A stretch of DNA of 64,000 bases from Notolepis coatsorum (taxonomy: Eukaryota > Chordata > Actinopteri > Aulopiformes > Paralepididae). A model generated the notes under the pieces. It made no database searches. It saw only the letters and a list, made by a program, of their open reading frames with translations, and was not told where the DNA came from. The stretch is taken from positions 110,774,643-110,838,642 of the forward strand of contig OZ020594.1 of the NCBI GenBank assembly GCA_963971535.1. The letters are read 5' to 3'. Positions 11,029 through 23,050 of the stretch are shown here, in pieces. Both the position numbers and the translations under genes were made by a program. Positions within the stretch are counted from its first letter, which is position 1. Each line of letters begins with the position of its first letter.

Positions 11029-11609
11029 ATTGATTGATTGAAAACTTTATTAACAGATTGCAGAATGGGTACAATACAGTTCGGCTCAATACAAAACAAC
11101 TAAGAGGATTCAGACCAGAAAAAGACCTTTGTCTTGTTTACATCGGGGTCCCCCATTTTCAATTCATCAGGACATTTATGACATACACACAACTCACGCC
11201 ACAGCCCTCGTCTGCTCCCGGCTGCCCTTGGGGGGAAGGAAGGACGACGGGATGGGTTAAGCGCAGAGGAGTATCGCATCGGCGATCCTAAAGACAATGC
11301 ATGCGTGTGTGTTCCGGTGTGTGTGTGCCGCTAACATTGAGTGTCGTTGCATGCCAATTAAAGACCTCTGCGACAGGTCCTGCATTATTATTATTATTAT
11401 TATAGATATACAGAACTGTGTAATAAAAAGAGATCATAAAAAATATTTACATCCGAAGGGGAAGAAACTGTACATTGGTGGGGGGGGGGATTTGGACATT
11501 TACCGGGGCCAGTTTCTAATTTGCAGCCTCCCATAGGTGCTCTTTGAGAGTGGTTTTATGGAGGGTAGTGATTCACATTCCTTCACGGAGGTGTAGTGGT
11601 TACTTCCTG
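11029..11609 (-). mobile_element. LINE 3' end (L2-like), arm A copy
   Basis: On the minus strand the segment encodes a C-terminus (ESLPSF/KPLSKSTYGRLQIRNWPR-like) and then a 3' UTR ending TTCTGCAATCTGTTAATAAA and an ATTG/CAAT-repeat tail. The same tail occurs at 12,684, 25,941, 28,488 and 49,345. A short duplication of GGAGGTGTAGTGGTTACTTC lies at 11,595-11,665. This piece predates the inverted duplication because both arms share it. Confidence 0.7.
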
Positions 11610-12239
11610 GTCTATAGGGAGGTGTAGTGGTTACTTCCTGGTCTATAGGGAGGTGTAGTGGTTCTGTCTCATTAGGGGCTCTGCTTGGCATCACTCTGCA
11701 CTATCTCGCGTACGTGCACGCGCACTGAATAAATTCCACAAATGTACCTTTAATACCAGTATTAGTCTGACCACACCCCTCATCAGCTTACCTTCATAAG
11801 CTGATGGACATAGGGACGTTTTTTTTTATCAAAGGGCAGCAGAGACTAGTGATACAGGGACACAGGTAAGGTCTGGCTTAGTGATTATAATAGTGCAGTT
11901 CAGCATTCAGTAACCCATACTTTTTGTGAATGTGTTTTTGATACTACATTCTGTTGAACACACACCTCAAAACCGTACCTAAGGAAAATTGGCTCAATTG
12001 CAAGAAAAGTAATAGACAGTTATGATATTACATTCTGCATAATTCGTATGCAAAATATTGTGGTTCCCTGCTTTAGTCTGTTGACACATTTCTATACTAA
12101 AAATGCTTGTGTAGTCCTGTGTCATACCTAAATGTCATATAACTGAATTGTATAGAAACAACTCACCAAAAGTGACTATTGCACAACTGATTTGACAAAA
12201 AAAATCCACCAAGGGGGGGAAACCCGCCATTCACCCCCC
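11610..12239. other. Spacer without recognised genes
   Basis: This is where arm A homology stops. No open frame, terminal repeat or family motif is recognised. A small inverted pair AGCTTACCTTCATAAGCT lies near 11,789. Confidence 0.5.
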
Positions 12240-12683
12240 CCCCTCCTCGCCATACCTTGCCTTTTAGTGAAAGGACGCCACTGCGGTGCATCCCTGAGGC
12301 CAACTTCCCCCCCCTCTTAGACACCATAAGGGCAGACCTAGTTAGACGGGCCCTCTTACCAATCTCCTGGCTGGGTAGGATAGCCCTTGTTAAAATGAAC
12401 GTACTCCCCAGACTATTATACCCTCTCCAAATGATGCCAGTGCTGCTGACAAACAAGGTTATCAAGGTGCTAGAAGGCTGGCTAAGCTCATTCATTTGGA
12501 ATGGGAAGAAACCGCGTCTGAAAATGGTCAAATTACAGATGGATAGTGAAGATGGGGGTCTAGACCTACCTAATATTAGACAACTAGCAGCACACCTTAG
12601 GGTACTTGTCGGCTGGTTCAGATCAGACCCACTGTCAATCTGGCTGGACATTGAATCCTCGCAATCTAATCTAAGAATTGAAA

Positions 12684-12822
12684 ATGGGGGACCCTGATGG
12701 AAACAAGACAAACATCTTTCTCAGGTCTGCATCCCCTTAACAATTGTGTGTATTGAGCCATACTGTATTGTACCCATTCTGCAATCTGTTAAATAAAGTT
12801 TTCATTCATTCATTCAATCCCC
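12684..12822 (+). mobile_element. LINE tail inserted in L1
   Basis: A 139-bp copy of the recurrent tail: AATTGAAAATGGGGGACC, then TTCTGCAATCTGTTAAATAAAG and CATTCATTCATTC. It interrupts the L1 ORF2 reading, so it is a short 5'-truncated insertion. Confidence 0.75.
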
Positions 12823-12940
12823 CCTATGGAACCTACTATTTATCAAATAATTTAAGTCTGTTAGGAAAATATGCTCTAACCCAGTGGAGGCTGCTGACCA
12901 AATTTTTTGGTGAAGCACAAATTATTATATTATATATTCA

Positions 12941-13292
12941 ATTATATTTTTTAAACATCCCCAGCGCTGCAACACCCCCATTTCTCCCAGGTGTCAGGCT
13001 CCTCATTCACTTCCATTCATTTTGGGGACCATGTTTAAATATCATCCTTCTTAAGTATAAACAAACTATACTGCTGTGACGATTTCAATAAAACAGACCT
13101 TTCTGAGTCAATGTATATTAAATTATATTTTTTAAACATCCCCAGCGCTGCAACACCCCCATTTCTCCCAGGTGTCAGGCTCCTCATTCGCTTCCATTCA
13201 TTTTGGGGACCATGTTTAAATATCATCCTTCTGAAGTATAAACAAACTATACTGCTGTGACGATTTCAATAAAACAGACCTTTCTGAGTCAA
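12941..13292. repeat. Tandem duplication of about 181 bp
   Basis: Two near-identical copies (starts near 12,941 and 13,122) containing TTTTTTAAACATCCCCAGCG and TTTTGGGGACCATGTTTAAA. They lie inside the hAT element at 12,882. Confidence 0.9.
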
Positions 13293-13352
13293 TGGTATGC
13301 AGTGGCGTTGCGCAATATGTCGGGCCCCCTCCGCAGGGCAGACCACTCCCCT

Positions 13353-13440
13353 AAATCAAACCAAGCAGACCATGGCTCGGCGGCCCGATCAAACCAAGCA
13401 GACCATGGCTCGGCGGCCCGATCAAACCAAGCAGACCATG
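13353..13440. repeat. 33-bp tandem repeat, about 2.6 copies
   Basis: The unit AATCAAACCAAGCAGACCAT followed by GGCTCGGCGGCCCGATC repeats in direct orientation inside the hAT element. Confidence 0.8.
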
Positions 13441-13649
13441 TACAGTATACAGTGGCTAATATACTATCAATACTACTATTGAATATACATACACTATTCA
13501 TTTCATTTACACTATACATTTCATCAAACCAGCATGTCATGTCTCCTTTAACTGTGAGTGAAAAGAGGGAGAACTACATTGACCAGATTGCCTGGCAATG
13601 TTTACTTCCTCCTCCACAGAGGCACTAGATCTGATCAGCCGTGCATCGG

Positions 13650-14220
13650 CAACGTACGCTAGCCTAGCCACAAGCTAGCGGCAAACAGTCATTCATTTAG
13701 GCAGCACCACTAACACAGTGCACATGCAAATATTATCTGCAGGCTGCATTAGCAGCCAGCAGCCAACGTGATACATTACATTGTGTTTATATGTGACATA
13801 GCCAAGTTAACAACGTTCCAATCCCTTAAGTCTCTAAACAATTCGGCTAGCTAACGTTAGCCATTAGCAAAGAACGCTAGCCTAGCCACAAGCTAGCGGC
13901 AACATTCATTCATTTACACTAACACAGTGCACAAGCAAATATTATCTGCAGGCTGCATTAGCAGCCAGCAGCCAACGTGATACATTACATTGTGTTTATA
14001 TGTGACATAGCCAAGTTAACAACGTTCCAATCCCTTAAGTCTCTAAACAATTTGGCTAGCTAACGTTATCCATTAGCAAAGAACGCTAGCCTAGCCACAA
14101 GCTAGCGGCAACATTCATTAATTTACACTAACACAGTGCACATGCAAATATTATGCATTGTGTTTATGTGTGACATAGCCAAGTTAACAACATTGTTCTC
14201 TAAACAGTTAGCTAACGTTA
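13650..14220. repeat. Tandem repeat of about 205-225 bp, three copies
   Basis: Units start near 13,655, 13,880 and 14,085. Each has GCTAGCCTAGCCACAAGCTA, an AACACAGTGCACA block, a shared TGTGACATAGCCAAGTTAAC, and GCTAACGTTA words. The third copy is shortened. It is inside the hAT element. Confidence 0.85.
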
Positions 14221-15660
14221 GCATCCAGGCTAATCAGGCTTTCGTTTTATAAACACTACAACTTACTTTTTTCTGATCCAGGTGCATAAGTCCACTTCTT
14301 CATGTTGCTCAGTTGCTGGTTTATACGTCGGTCCTAATGTTGGCGCAAAGTTTAATTTAGCCTACTGTGTGTTGTTACAGCTGTACTGTAAACTACTAGC
14401 TACAAGTTAGCTTGCCTTCACTGTCCAAGATGGCACGTTCACGTCAACTACAACTACACTAGTCTTCAACTGAGATATAAAAAAAAAAAGATATATCATC
14501 CAGTGCACAACAATAAGTGAACAAGTGAATAAAGATCTTAAAATATGAATGATTATATTAGGCAAATGAATGTTCTTCTTCAGGCAAAATGCACACATGA
14601 GATGATGGAACACAACTTTGACTAGAACACTGACGCCAGTCCTGCTGCAGTTCTGCATGTATTTTACCAGGCAGACTCTGATTGGATTTCAAAGGCTGCC
14701 AATCATTCATCCTCTGTGTATTATTGGATTGTCAAGGCTGTCAATCATTCAATCCAATGGCAAGAGTTTAACTGCACAGTCCGTGCTTAGATGAAGTTAA
14801 TAGCCTATTTTGATTGGCTATTATTTATTTAAAATGGGTCAACCTGTGCAGATATTCTGCATGAATATATTACTGCAGTGCAGGCCTGCTCAGAGCTGTC
14901 AATTTTGGCCATTTTTGAAAAAAAAATGCACTGGCACTTTTACAGAGGAAAACGTTTCTAATAAAAGAAAAGAAAAAGTTATAAAAAAAAAATTATATAT
15001 ATATATATGTAAATTAATAATAATTATGAATGATGAATTATGAGTGAATTTGTGTTTCACGTGTTGTCATAGAGAAACCTCCACTGCTCCAACCCCATCA
15101 CACTATGCTCCGTCAAGGTGGAGGGCCGAGCCAAGCTGACCTCTCCTCTTACCCCGATCGTAGGCAATCCTGACTTTAAGCCAGACCAAATTGGCGGCGG
15201 CTTCAAGACCTGGCATAAGCAGGGCATAAATGATCTTGGCCACCTGTCTGATGGCCAGACCCTAATGTCCTTTACACAGCTGCAGCAGCGGTATGGCCTA
15301 TTGAAAGCGGAATTTTTTAGTTACCTACAAATTAGGCAGTTTATCACCAAGGACACCTCACTTTTAACTAACAGCTCCACCTCGCAGGTGGAGAAAGCCC
15401 TCTCCTTGCAGATCCCCAAAAAGCTAATATCTATCTTCTATAGTACTCTAAACCTTAATTCATCTTTATCTTCCCTGTTCAATTTGTTGACATTTGCTGC
15501 TAGGAAGAACATCCTATTGTTTTGGATCAAGGATGAGGTCCCATCAAAGAGGTCATGGCACAATATCATAATGGAATGCATTCCCTGTGAGTATATCACG
15601 TGCATGCTGCATTCCAAGTTGGACACTTTATATGAAATCTGGGACCCTTATCTGTCACAT

Positions 15661-16397
15661 TGTTACGACCCCTGTGAGTCTAAGGGTAAAGGGCTGTAAC
15701 ATAACAGTTGGTTGACAGAAAAGATGGACCACGTTTGTAAACAACAATGATATTTATTGATAGATGCAAAGGAAGCACATGCAGCTCAAGGGTGAGCCCA
15801 GGCCAAAACAACAAACAAACACCACTATACTCCAAATAAACCCAATCTAATCTATGGTAAAAGAAATTACATTACCTAAACTACTCTTACCTAACCAAAA
15901 CAGGAGAAAACAATATCCAAAGGAAATGGCAGCTCACCCCATCTGTGCTTCCTGAGAAAGAGAGAAAAACACATTAATGATACATAAAACAAAGGCAGAA
16001 TATATACAAAAACAAACTATAACTAGCAATGCTCTCTCTGTGGCCATACACACACAAGGCAATTTCCACTAAGCACCAAAGGCCAATAAACGAAATGCAA
16101 TATTGTCAAAGTCAAAGGTTACAAAATCACACTAGGCCTAGCCTCATGCCAGAGAGAGAGAGAGACTGAAGGGAGAAGCCATGTTTTAACAGGTGTGTGG
16201 TGATCCATGATTGGGTGGTGTTGATTGAGTGTTGGAGTCTGGAAAACTATCCACCAATCTGTGCTGTGCTGGGTAATGGAAGGGCAGGCCTGGCAGGGAC
16301 CAATGGTGGAGGGAACAATGGCTGGAGGGAGGAAAGAAAAATGGAGAACACACACACATGGAGACACACTGGGGAATATATACATTGGGATGTAACA
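15661..16397. mobile_element. Solo LTR (retrotransposon fossil)
   Basis: A 737-bp unit beginning TGTTACGACC and ending GGGATGTAACA, flanked by CACAT at 15,656-15,660 and 16,398-16,402. The TG...CA ends, the inverted TGTTAC/GTAACA and the 5-bp duplication fit a solo LTR left by recombination. The superfamily cannot be told without an interior. It sits in the L1 3' region, so it is younger than that L1. Confidence 0.75.
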
Positions 16398-16928
16398 CAC
16401 ATATTGGACCTGCGCTATCCACCACTGTACTCGCCGGATTTCCCCATTACCTGTAACCTCCCAATAGACCAATGCTGCCTTGTTTTGTCTGATTGTGCTG
16501 GCATTGTTGCCGAGGGAACCGTAACTGATGCGAAGGTGCTTACATATACACGGACACATGCACACGCTCACACCACACATACACGCATACACACACATAG
16601 AACACACGTCACTCACACACATGCAACATGCAAGCGCAAATTACACAGGCATATCAAACATTCACACATAAAACATGCACATAGGTAAGGCACACGCACA
16701 CATGGGTAGGTAGAACACACATATATATAGCACACACAGATAATGCACACACATGAGCCACACCTATTTTTTATAAAAAAAAAATTATTTTACTTTCTTG
16801 TTTGTCTGTCTTGTGCTGTTATTATTGTTGTTAGTGTCACTATTATTATTATTGTTAATGTTATTGTATTGTGATGTCTATGTTGGACAATTTTAAATAA
16901 AAACATTTATAAAAAAAAATAAAAAAAA

Positions 16929-17285
16929 TCGTACAATGGGAAAATAACTGACCCTGAATTTGTGGCTTTATGTAAACCTGGTCAATTAGCAAGTTACAAT
17001 TTATACTTTAGGTGGTTCATATGGCATGTATTCACATTAGGCACCGGGTGCTCTCACTTGTATTATAGGGGAATGCTATTCCCAACATAGGCACCTAGTG
17101 CTCAATACATTATTACAAAACCCCGCTTGGATTAGGGGAAGACCCAGGCACATGGTAAGGAGTTCAATGGGAATTCAAGAACGTCAGAGTTATCACAATA
17201 CAAAAGAAATTATTTACATGTGGGCCCACGTTACCAAATAAAACCTACACTAAAGCCGGCTTATAATGGTTGGGGTACCCCTAGG
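16929..17285. other. Unassigned spacer
   Basis: No gene is seen. The first 37 bases (ACAATGGGAAAATAACTGAC and on) recur in reverse complement at 25,150-25,187. Confidence 0.5.
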
Positions 17286-18439
17286 TAAGGTAAGGTATAT
17301 TTTATTTGTATAGCGCTTTTCCAGATTAAAATCACAAAGTGCTTTACAGGCAGTAAAAGGTTAATCAGAATAGAATAATCACACATGTTACATCATATAC
17401 AAGATTGTAGAATACTTCAAAATAAATAAATAAAAATATAATCACATACACACGTTATACCACATACATGATCAATTAAAAGCCTGACTGTATAAGAAGG
17501 TTTTTAGACCTTGTTTAAAGGATAACGCCAACATTTTGGGAAATTAGCTTATTTAACATCTTCCCTGGAGTTAGACAAGAAGATACATACCTTTTTTGTC
17601 TCTGTGCGTGCATTTAGCTTTGGGAACGGACGCTCCGTTAGCATAGCTTAGCTTCATCACTGGAAGTGAGGCCGATCCGGAGCCTTACAGTGTATAGTTT
17701 GATTGATTGATTGAAAAGTTTATTAACAGATTGCAGAATACACTCCAAATACAACTCAAACGTTCATGTAAACATGTTGTGACCTGTGCCTTCACCACGT
17801 GGAGAAATAAAAAATAATTGAATTAGACAATTACGTTTTATAAGCAAATATACTCGGAACAATTTTTTTTTATTTAATTATATTTCAACGTGACGGCGTG
17901 TTTGTTTACATTCTCATTCATTCAAAAGATCCGAACCGATTGAAGTTTATGGATACCATGACTTGAAATCCTCTTACCTTGACGATTAAAAGCCTCCCCA
18001 ATTTAGAAAACAGTAATCCAATGGCTGGTATTGTTATATACCGGACGCTCTGAGCTAACCGGAGCTAACACAGACCAGGATCGTAAAGCATAATATAATG
18101 ACTTCCTTTCTGGGGTTGTCAAAATAAAAGTGCAACGTTTATAGCAGCGGAAAACGGTTATTTTGTACATTATCTAACGTTAACACGAACCTAAACTAAC
18201 TTTAGGTTAGTTGTAACGTTAGTTTAGGTTCGTGTTAACGTTAGATAATGTACAAAATAAACGTTTTCCGCTGCTATAAACGTCGCACTTTTATTTTGAC
18301 AACCCCAGAAAGGAAGTCATTATACCGGTATTATGCTTTACGATCCTGGTCTGTGTTAGCTCCGGTTAGCTCAGAGCGTCCGGTATATAACAATACCAGC
18401 CATTGGATTACTGTTTTCTAAATTGGGGAGGCTTTTAAT

Positions 18440-21400
18440 TAGTGATGGCGAGATGAAGCTTCATGAAGCATTGAGGCTTTCCATCCAATTCTCCACTTGC
18501 ACAATCTGAAAGTAGCCATTTCCGGCTGACTTCCGGTTGCCAATGGCACTTCCTGTCCCATCCAAATACATTGGTTTTAGCTACTTTTCTCCCCTTATTT
18601 AAACAACTTTGTCGTCACAGAGAGGCAATGAAACGTTTGTATTATTATAGTATAGAATGTATTTAATAAGCAAACGTTTGTCAGCAGGGTTTTTGGGCTG
18701 TATTTCATGTAAAAACGTTTACTGTTAGTTTCCTTGCTCAGCCAGCATTAGCTAACCGAAGCTAGTGGTTAAACAGGCCGGATTAGCTTTGAGCTAACTA
18801 TCTTTCCCGACCCATGTATTCATTCCATTCTAAACATAACGTTAGTTTACAAAACATGACCCGTCTATATAACGTTGAGGAACAAATTATATAGACGGGT
18901 AATGTTTTGAACAACTAACGTTACGTTTAGAATGGAATGCATCGGCAAAGATCCGTTAGCTCAAAGCTATTCCGGCCATTCCTGTCATTTAGAAATATGA
19001 TTTTATAGTGAAAATCATTACCAAAACGTCCGGAAAAACCTAACGGGAGCATTATAGACGGTCATACAAATGTACAAATGCTATAAGGTGGCAAGAAATG
19101 CACTATAAACAATACTTTATGCATCGGCAAAGATCCTTAGCTCAAAGCTATTAAGGCTAATGCTGGCTAACAAGAGGCTAGCGCAAGAAACGACGCCGCA
19201 AAGTATTGTTTATAGTGCAACGTTAGTTTACAAAACATGACCTGTCTATATAACGTTGAGGAACAAATTATATAGACGGGTAATGTTTTGAACAACTAAC
19301 GTTACGTTTAGAATGGAATGAATACATGGGTCGGGAAAGATAGTTAGCTCAAAGCTATTCCGGCCAGTTTATCAACTTCCTGTCATTTAGAAATATGATT
19401 TTATAGTGAAAATCATTACCAAAACGTCCGGAAAAACCTAACGGGAGCATTATAGACGGTCATACAAATGTACAAATGCTATAAGGTGGCAAGAAATGCA
19501 CTATAAACAATACTTTGCGGCGTCGTTTCTTGCGCTAGCCTCTTGTTAGCCAGCATTAGCCTTAATAGCTTTGAGCTAAGGATCTTTGCCGATGCATAAA
19601 GTATTGTTTATAGTGCATTTCTTGCCACCTTATAGCATTTGTACATTTGTATGACCGTCTATAATGCTCCCGTTAGGTTTTTCCGGACGTTTTGGTAATG
19701 ATTTTCACTATAAAATCATATTTCTAAATGACAGGAAGTTGATAAACTGGCCGGAATAGCTTTGAGCTAACGGATCTTTGCCGATGCATTCCATTCTAAA
19801 CGTAACGTTAGTTGTTCAAAACATTACCCGTCTATATAATTTGTTCCTCAACGTTATATAGACGGTCATGTTTTGTAAACTAACGTTATGTTTAGAATGG
19901 AATGAATACATGGGTCGGGAAAGATAGTTAGCTCAAAGCTAATCCGGCCTGTTTAACCACTAGCTTCGGTTAGCTAATGCTGGCTGAGCAAGGAAACTAA
20001 CAGTAAACGTTTTTACATGAAATACAGCCCAAAAACCCTGCTGACAAACGTTTGCTTATTAAATACATTCTATACTATAATAATACAAACGTTTCATTGC
20101 CTCTCTGTGACGACAAAGTTGTTTAAATAAGGGGAGAAAAATAGCTCAAACCAATGTATTTGGATGGGACAGGAAGTGCCATTGGCAACCGGAAGTCAGC
20201 CGGAAATGGCTACTTTCAGATTGTGCAAGTGGAGAATAGTACCACACATGTGTTGAAGCTTCATGGTGTATTTGCTCTACTGTGCCATCAAGTGGACAAT
20301 AAATGTAGAACAGGCAGAGTGATGATGATGCCAATAAACAAATAATAATGTGTCTGTTTTTCTAACAGAATGATGGCAGGGACAGAGGAGAAAGTGCTTG
20401 TGTTACTACAACATTCTATAATTTAATATAGTGTGTTTTTCTAACAGAATGATGGCAGGGACAAGTGCTTGCTTCATTCATTTTTATTCAGAAAAAGCAA
20501 CTCAAAATCGACATGCCATCCATCCTGCATTTGGATCATACAGATGTGATCAGATTAGGCACAGCAAGTTAGACATTACAGCAAGTTTATATGTAACGGA
20601 GATGATATGGTCACCTTTTTTGCGTTGCGTTTAACTTTCTTCGATGCCCCGGGGGAGTTTAGAACCCGGGTCTGCCGTGACACGGGCGACAGGTGACAGC
20701 ACAGACCGCTACACCAAGGTGAATTCACTCTTCATGACGTGTAAAGTGTGTCTTTTTAAGTGGAGTGAGTTTAACTCGCAGTACCGCTACTCGCCAGTCA
20801 CTTCACAACGCTTGAAGTCCATCGTGACTGACAGTGCCTCGCGCTACCATCTGTTATATATATGTTGGGATTATTAGGATACACATGTATTTGTCTTTCC
20901 CAGTACTCCACGGGATTCTCCAACGCAAAGAAACTCGTAATGAATTCCTATGTCGACACTTGTGTTGCGCACCAACCCCGAAGCCATTTCCTGAATCAGT
21001 GACGCGGAGTGAGGCTTCGGGGGCGGTACACCCCCGAGTGAGGCTTCGGACGTCATCAGTACGTCACCTGATACGCGCCTCGATACAGGCTCCACATAAA
21101 AAAAGCTGGATTCTCGAAGACACTCTGATGTCACGAGACCGCCGCCATCTTGGTATAGGGGGACCATACGGATTTCTACCATCAAATCCATGCATTGAGC
21201 TCCGTTTTTATTACATGTTTTATCACATTCTTGTTCATTTCATAACATTTTCATACGATTTGTTTTGAAAATATTGAGGCCAACATGGCATTTCACTATT
21301 TCGAAAGCCTTTCTGGTGATTCTAAGGCGAGATATGAGTCAAAGAAACTCCCCCTGATTACCACGACCACAACATCAGAGCGAGTTAGCCGAACGTTAGC

Positions 21401-21701
21401 CACCAGCCACTTTTTCCTCTGTGATGGTATAAAACTTCCGATTTGGATTTCTGTTTTTGTCATTAGTATAACGCGTAACACAGCAGCTCTTTGGCATTGT
21501 GAAGGACTGAAGAAAAGTCTGCTTGATTGTCTTTAATTTGCCGCTTTAACTATCCGTTTCTACACTAAATAGTGTACACAATGTACCAGGCGGGGCAGTT
21601 TCCCCCCACGCTGCAGTTGCGTAGCAATAACAGACAGGAAGTTGACTTCGAGAATTGCTCGACACAAGCTCCGAAGCCTCGCTTCAAACGTCACATCACT
21701 A
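18440..21701. mobile_element. hAT element with modular internal palindromes
   Basis: It begins TAGTGATGGCGAGATGAAGC and ends CGTCACATCACTA, with a perfect 8-bp duplication CTTTTAAT at 18,432-18,439 and 21,702-21,709. The left two-thirds (about 18,494-20,244) is a large imperfect palindrome. A module of about 290 bp appears in direct orientation at 18,835-19,125 and 19,215-19,510, and inverted at about 19,600-19,890. The right third (20,300-21,701) carries a tRNA-like element and a short region with PPKPFPESVTRSEASGA-like repeats but no transposase. It lies inside the palindromic TTAA element. Confidence 0.85.
20591..20870 (-). mobile_element. tRNA-like short element (degenerate copy)
   Basis: On the minus strand it shows an A-box-like TTGGTGTAGCGGTCT and a B-box-like GGGTTCTAAAC, about 50 bases apart, in a frame that on the plus strand starts TGTAACGGAG. 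It resembles the units at 26,221 and about 34,436. The right end is uncertain. Confidence 0.5.
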
Positions 21702-23050
21702 CTTTTAATCGTCAAGGTAAGAGGATTTCAAGTCATGGTATCCATAAACTTCAATCGGTTCGGATCTTTTGAATGAATGAGAATGTAAACAAACACGCCG
21801 TCACGTTGAAATCACTGGCTGCGCTCATACAGTAGTGGTTGGGCAAAAAAATAGTTCAGAGTATATTTGCTTATAAAACGTAATTGTCTAATTCAATTAT
21901 TTTTTATTTCTCCACATGGTGAATACACAGGTCACAACATGTTTACATGAACGTTTTGGAGTTGTATTTGGAGTGTATTCTGCAATCTGTTAATAAACTT
22001 TTCAATCAATCAATCAAACTATACACTGTAAGGCTCCGGATCGGCCTCACTTCCAGTGATGAAGCTAAGCTATGCTAACGGAGCGTCTGTTCACAAAGCT
22101 AAATGCACGCACAGAGACAAAAAAGGTATGTATCTTCTTGTCTAACTCCAGGGAAGATGTTAAATAAGCTAATTTCCCAAAATGTTGGCGTTATCCTTTA
22201 AAATACTCCACACTAACAGCAGACCTGATTTCATAAGGTAGCTGATTCCATAGCTTGGGTGCTACGACTGAAAAAGCCCGGTCACCCTTGGTTTTTAGTT
22301 TGGTCCAGGGGACGACGAGCTCTCCTTGGTCGGAGGAGCGGAGAGCCCTACTGGGGCAGTAAGGGGTTATAAGCTCAGCAATGTAGCTTGGGGCTTCACC
22401 CTTTAAAGCCTTGTAGGTGGTGAGCGCAATTTTAAAATCAATTCTGTATTTTACAGGTAGCCAATGTAGTGTGGCTAATACAGGGGTAATGTGTTCTCTG
22501 CGTTTGGTTCTGGTTAACAATCTGGCGGCCGCATTCTGAATGATTTGAAGTTTAGCCAAAGCTGCTTTGTCAAGGCAAGTGAACAGAGAATTACAGTAGT
22601 CAATTCGTGAAGAAATAAAAACATGGATAACCTGTTCAAGACAGTGATATGGGATATTGGGGCGTAATTTTGCAATATTTCTTAGTTGGAAAAAACAAGA
22701 CCGGGTTAGTGACTTTAAGTGGTCATTAAAATTTAGAAACTGATCAAATATGACCCCCAGATTTCTTGAGCTTGGCTTCAGGTAAGCGGCTAGTGGACCA
22801 AGTGCAGTTACAACATCAGCTTTTTGTGTGTCTGGCCCGAAGTATAGTAACTCTGTTTTTCCTTTATTCAGCTGTAAGAAATTACTATCCATCCATGAAT
22901 TGATCTTGGAAAAACAATCAACAAGAGCTGACAGCTTATGGGCATTTTGGGGTTTAAAAGAAAAATATAACTGGCTGTCGTCAGCATAGAAATTATAGCA
23001 AATGTCTTTAACGTCTAGACACTGGTCGTTAGCGTTCGCTCGAATGGATA

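Larger units (their letters stand above)
2150..11609 (+). repeat. Arm A of a large inverted duplication
   Basis: The sequence from about 2,150 (…CACTTGTTATTTTATAGCC) to about 11,609 recurs in reverse complement at about 25,941-33,762. Matching pieces include the ZNF gene and its intron edge, the AATAAA 3' flank, a 38-bp minisatellite, the block 5,190-5,982 against 27,476-28,157 and 28,985-29,090, and 10,794-11,609 against 25,941-26,998. The arms are interrupted by insertions private to each side. Arm A private insertions are the SINE at 4,854 and the L2 LINE at 5,983-10,793. Boundaries are judged by eye. Confidence 0.85.
12882..15086. mobile_element. Non-autonomous hAT element inserted in L1
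   Basis: It begins CAGTGGAGGCTGCTG and ends CCTCCACTG, flanked by CTCTAACC (12,874-12,881) and CTCCAACC (15,087-15,094), an 8-bp duplication with one mismatch. The interior has no transposase but several tandem arrays (listed separately) and an AAGATGGC motif near 14,428. Confidence 0.8.
12240..16928 (+). mobile_element. L1/Tx1-type LINE, 3' half, split by three insertions
   Basis: ORF2 C-terminal sequence is readable at 12,270-12,683 (NFPPLLDTIRADLVRRALLP; WLGRIALVKMNVLPRLLY), 12,823-12,881 and 15,087-15,660 (KPDQIGGGFKTWHKQGINDL), then 16,403 onward. The element ends with a 3' UTR rich in CA repeats and a poly-A tail at about 16,905-16,928. Three later insertions split it: a LINE tail (12,684-12,822), a hAT (12,882-15,086) and a solo LTR (15,661-16,397). 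The L1 reading continues across the latter two insertion sites. Stops are present between the blocks, so it is a fossil LINE, 5'-truncated near 12,240. Confidence 0.85.
17519..22197. mobile_element. TTAA-flanked giant palindromic (foldback) element
   Basis: It begins AGGATAACGCCAACATTTTG and ends in its reverse complement. TTAA lies at 17,515-17,518 and 22,198-22,201. The left arm 17,519 to about 18,210 pairs with 18,210-18,439 continued at 21,702-22,197; the interruption is the hAT at 18,440-21,701. The centre (AACTAACTTTAGGTTAGTT) is near 18,210. TTAA duplication fits piggyBac- or Kolobok-type elements; no transposase is inside. It interrupts the L2 LINE exactly between F and K of VEYFKQGLK, which proves the insertion. 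Confidence 0.85.
17286..23050 (-). mobile_element. L2-clade LINE 3' half, split by a TTAA-flanked element
   Basis: ORF2 is readable on the minus strand at 22,202-23,050. Blocks are YNFYADDSQLYFSF (catalytic YADD variant of RT), FISSRIDYCNSLFTC, TLHWLPVKYRID and LWNQLPYEIRSAVSVEYF. After the inserted element (17,519-22,197) the frame resumes at 17,514 with KQGLKTFLYSQAFN and a 3' UTR containing TTTATTTGTATAGCGCTTTT and a TAAGG-repeat tail near 17,286. The 22,202-23,156 frame is uninterrupted for over 280 codons, so the element is young, but it is 5'-truncated near 23,050 and split in two. Confidence 0.85.

Noticed and set aside
15118-15699. Novel 193-residue host protein
   Set aside because: It is L1/Tx1 ORF2 C-terminal sequence continuing the block at 12,270-12,683.
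16540-16760. Gene rich in histidine/threonine
   Set aside because: The frame translates CA-repeat sequence in an L1 3' UTR.
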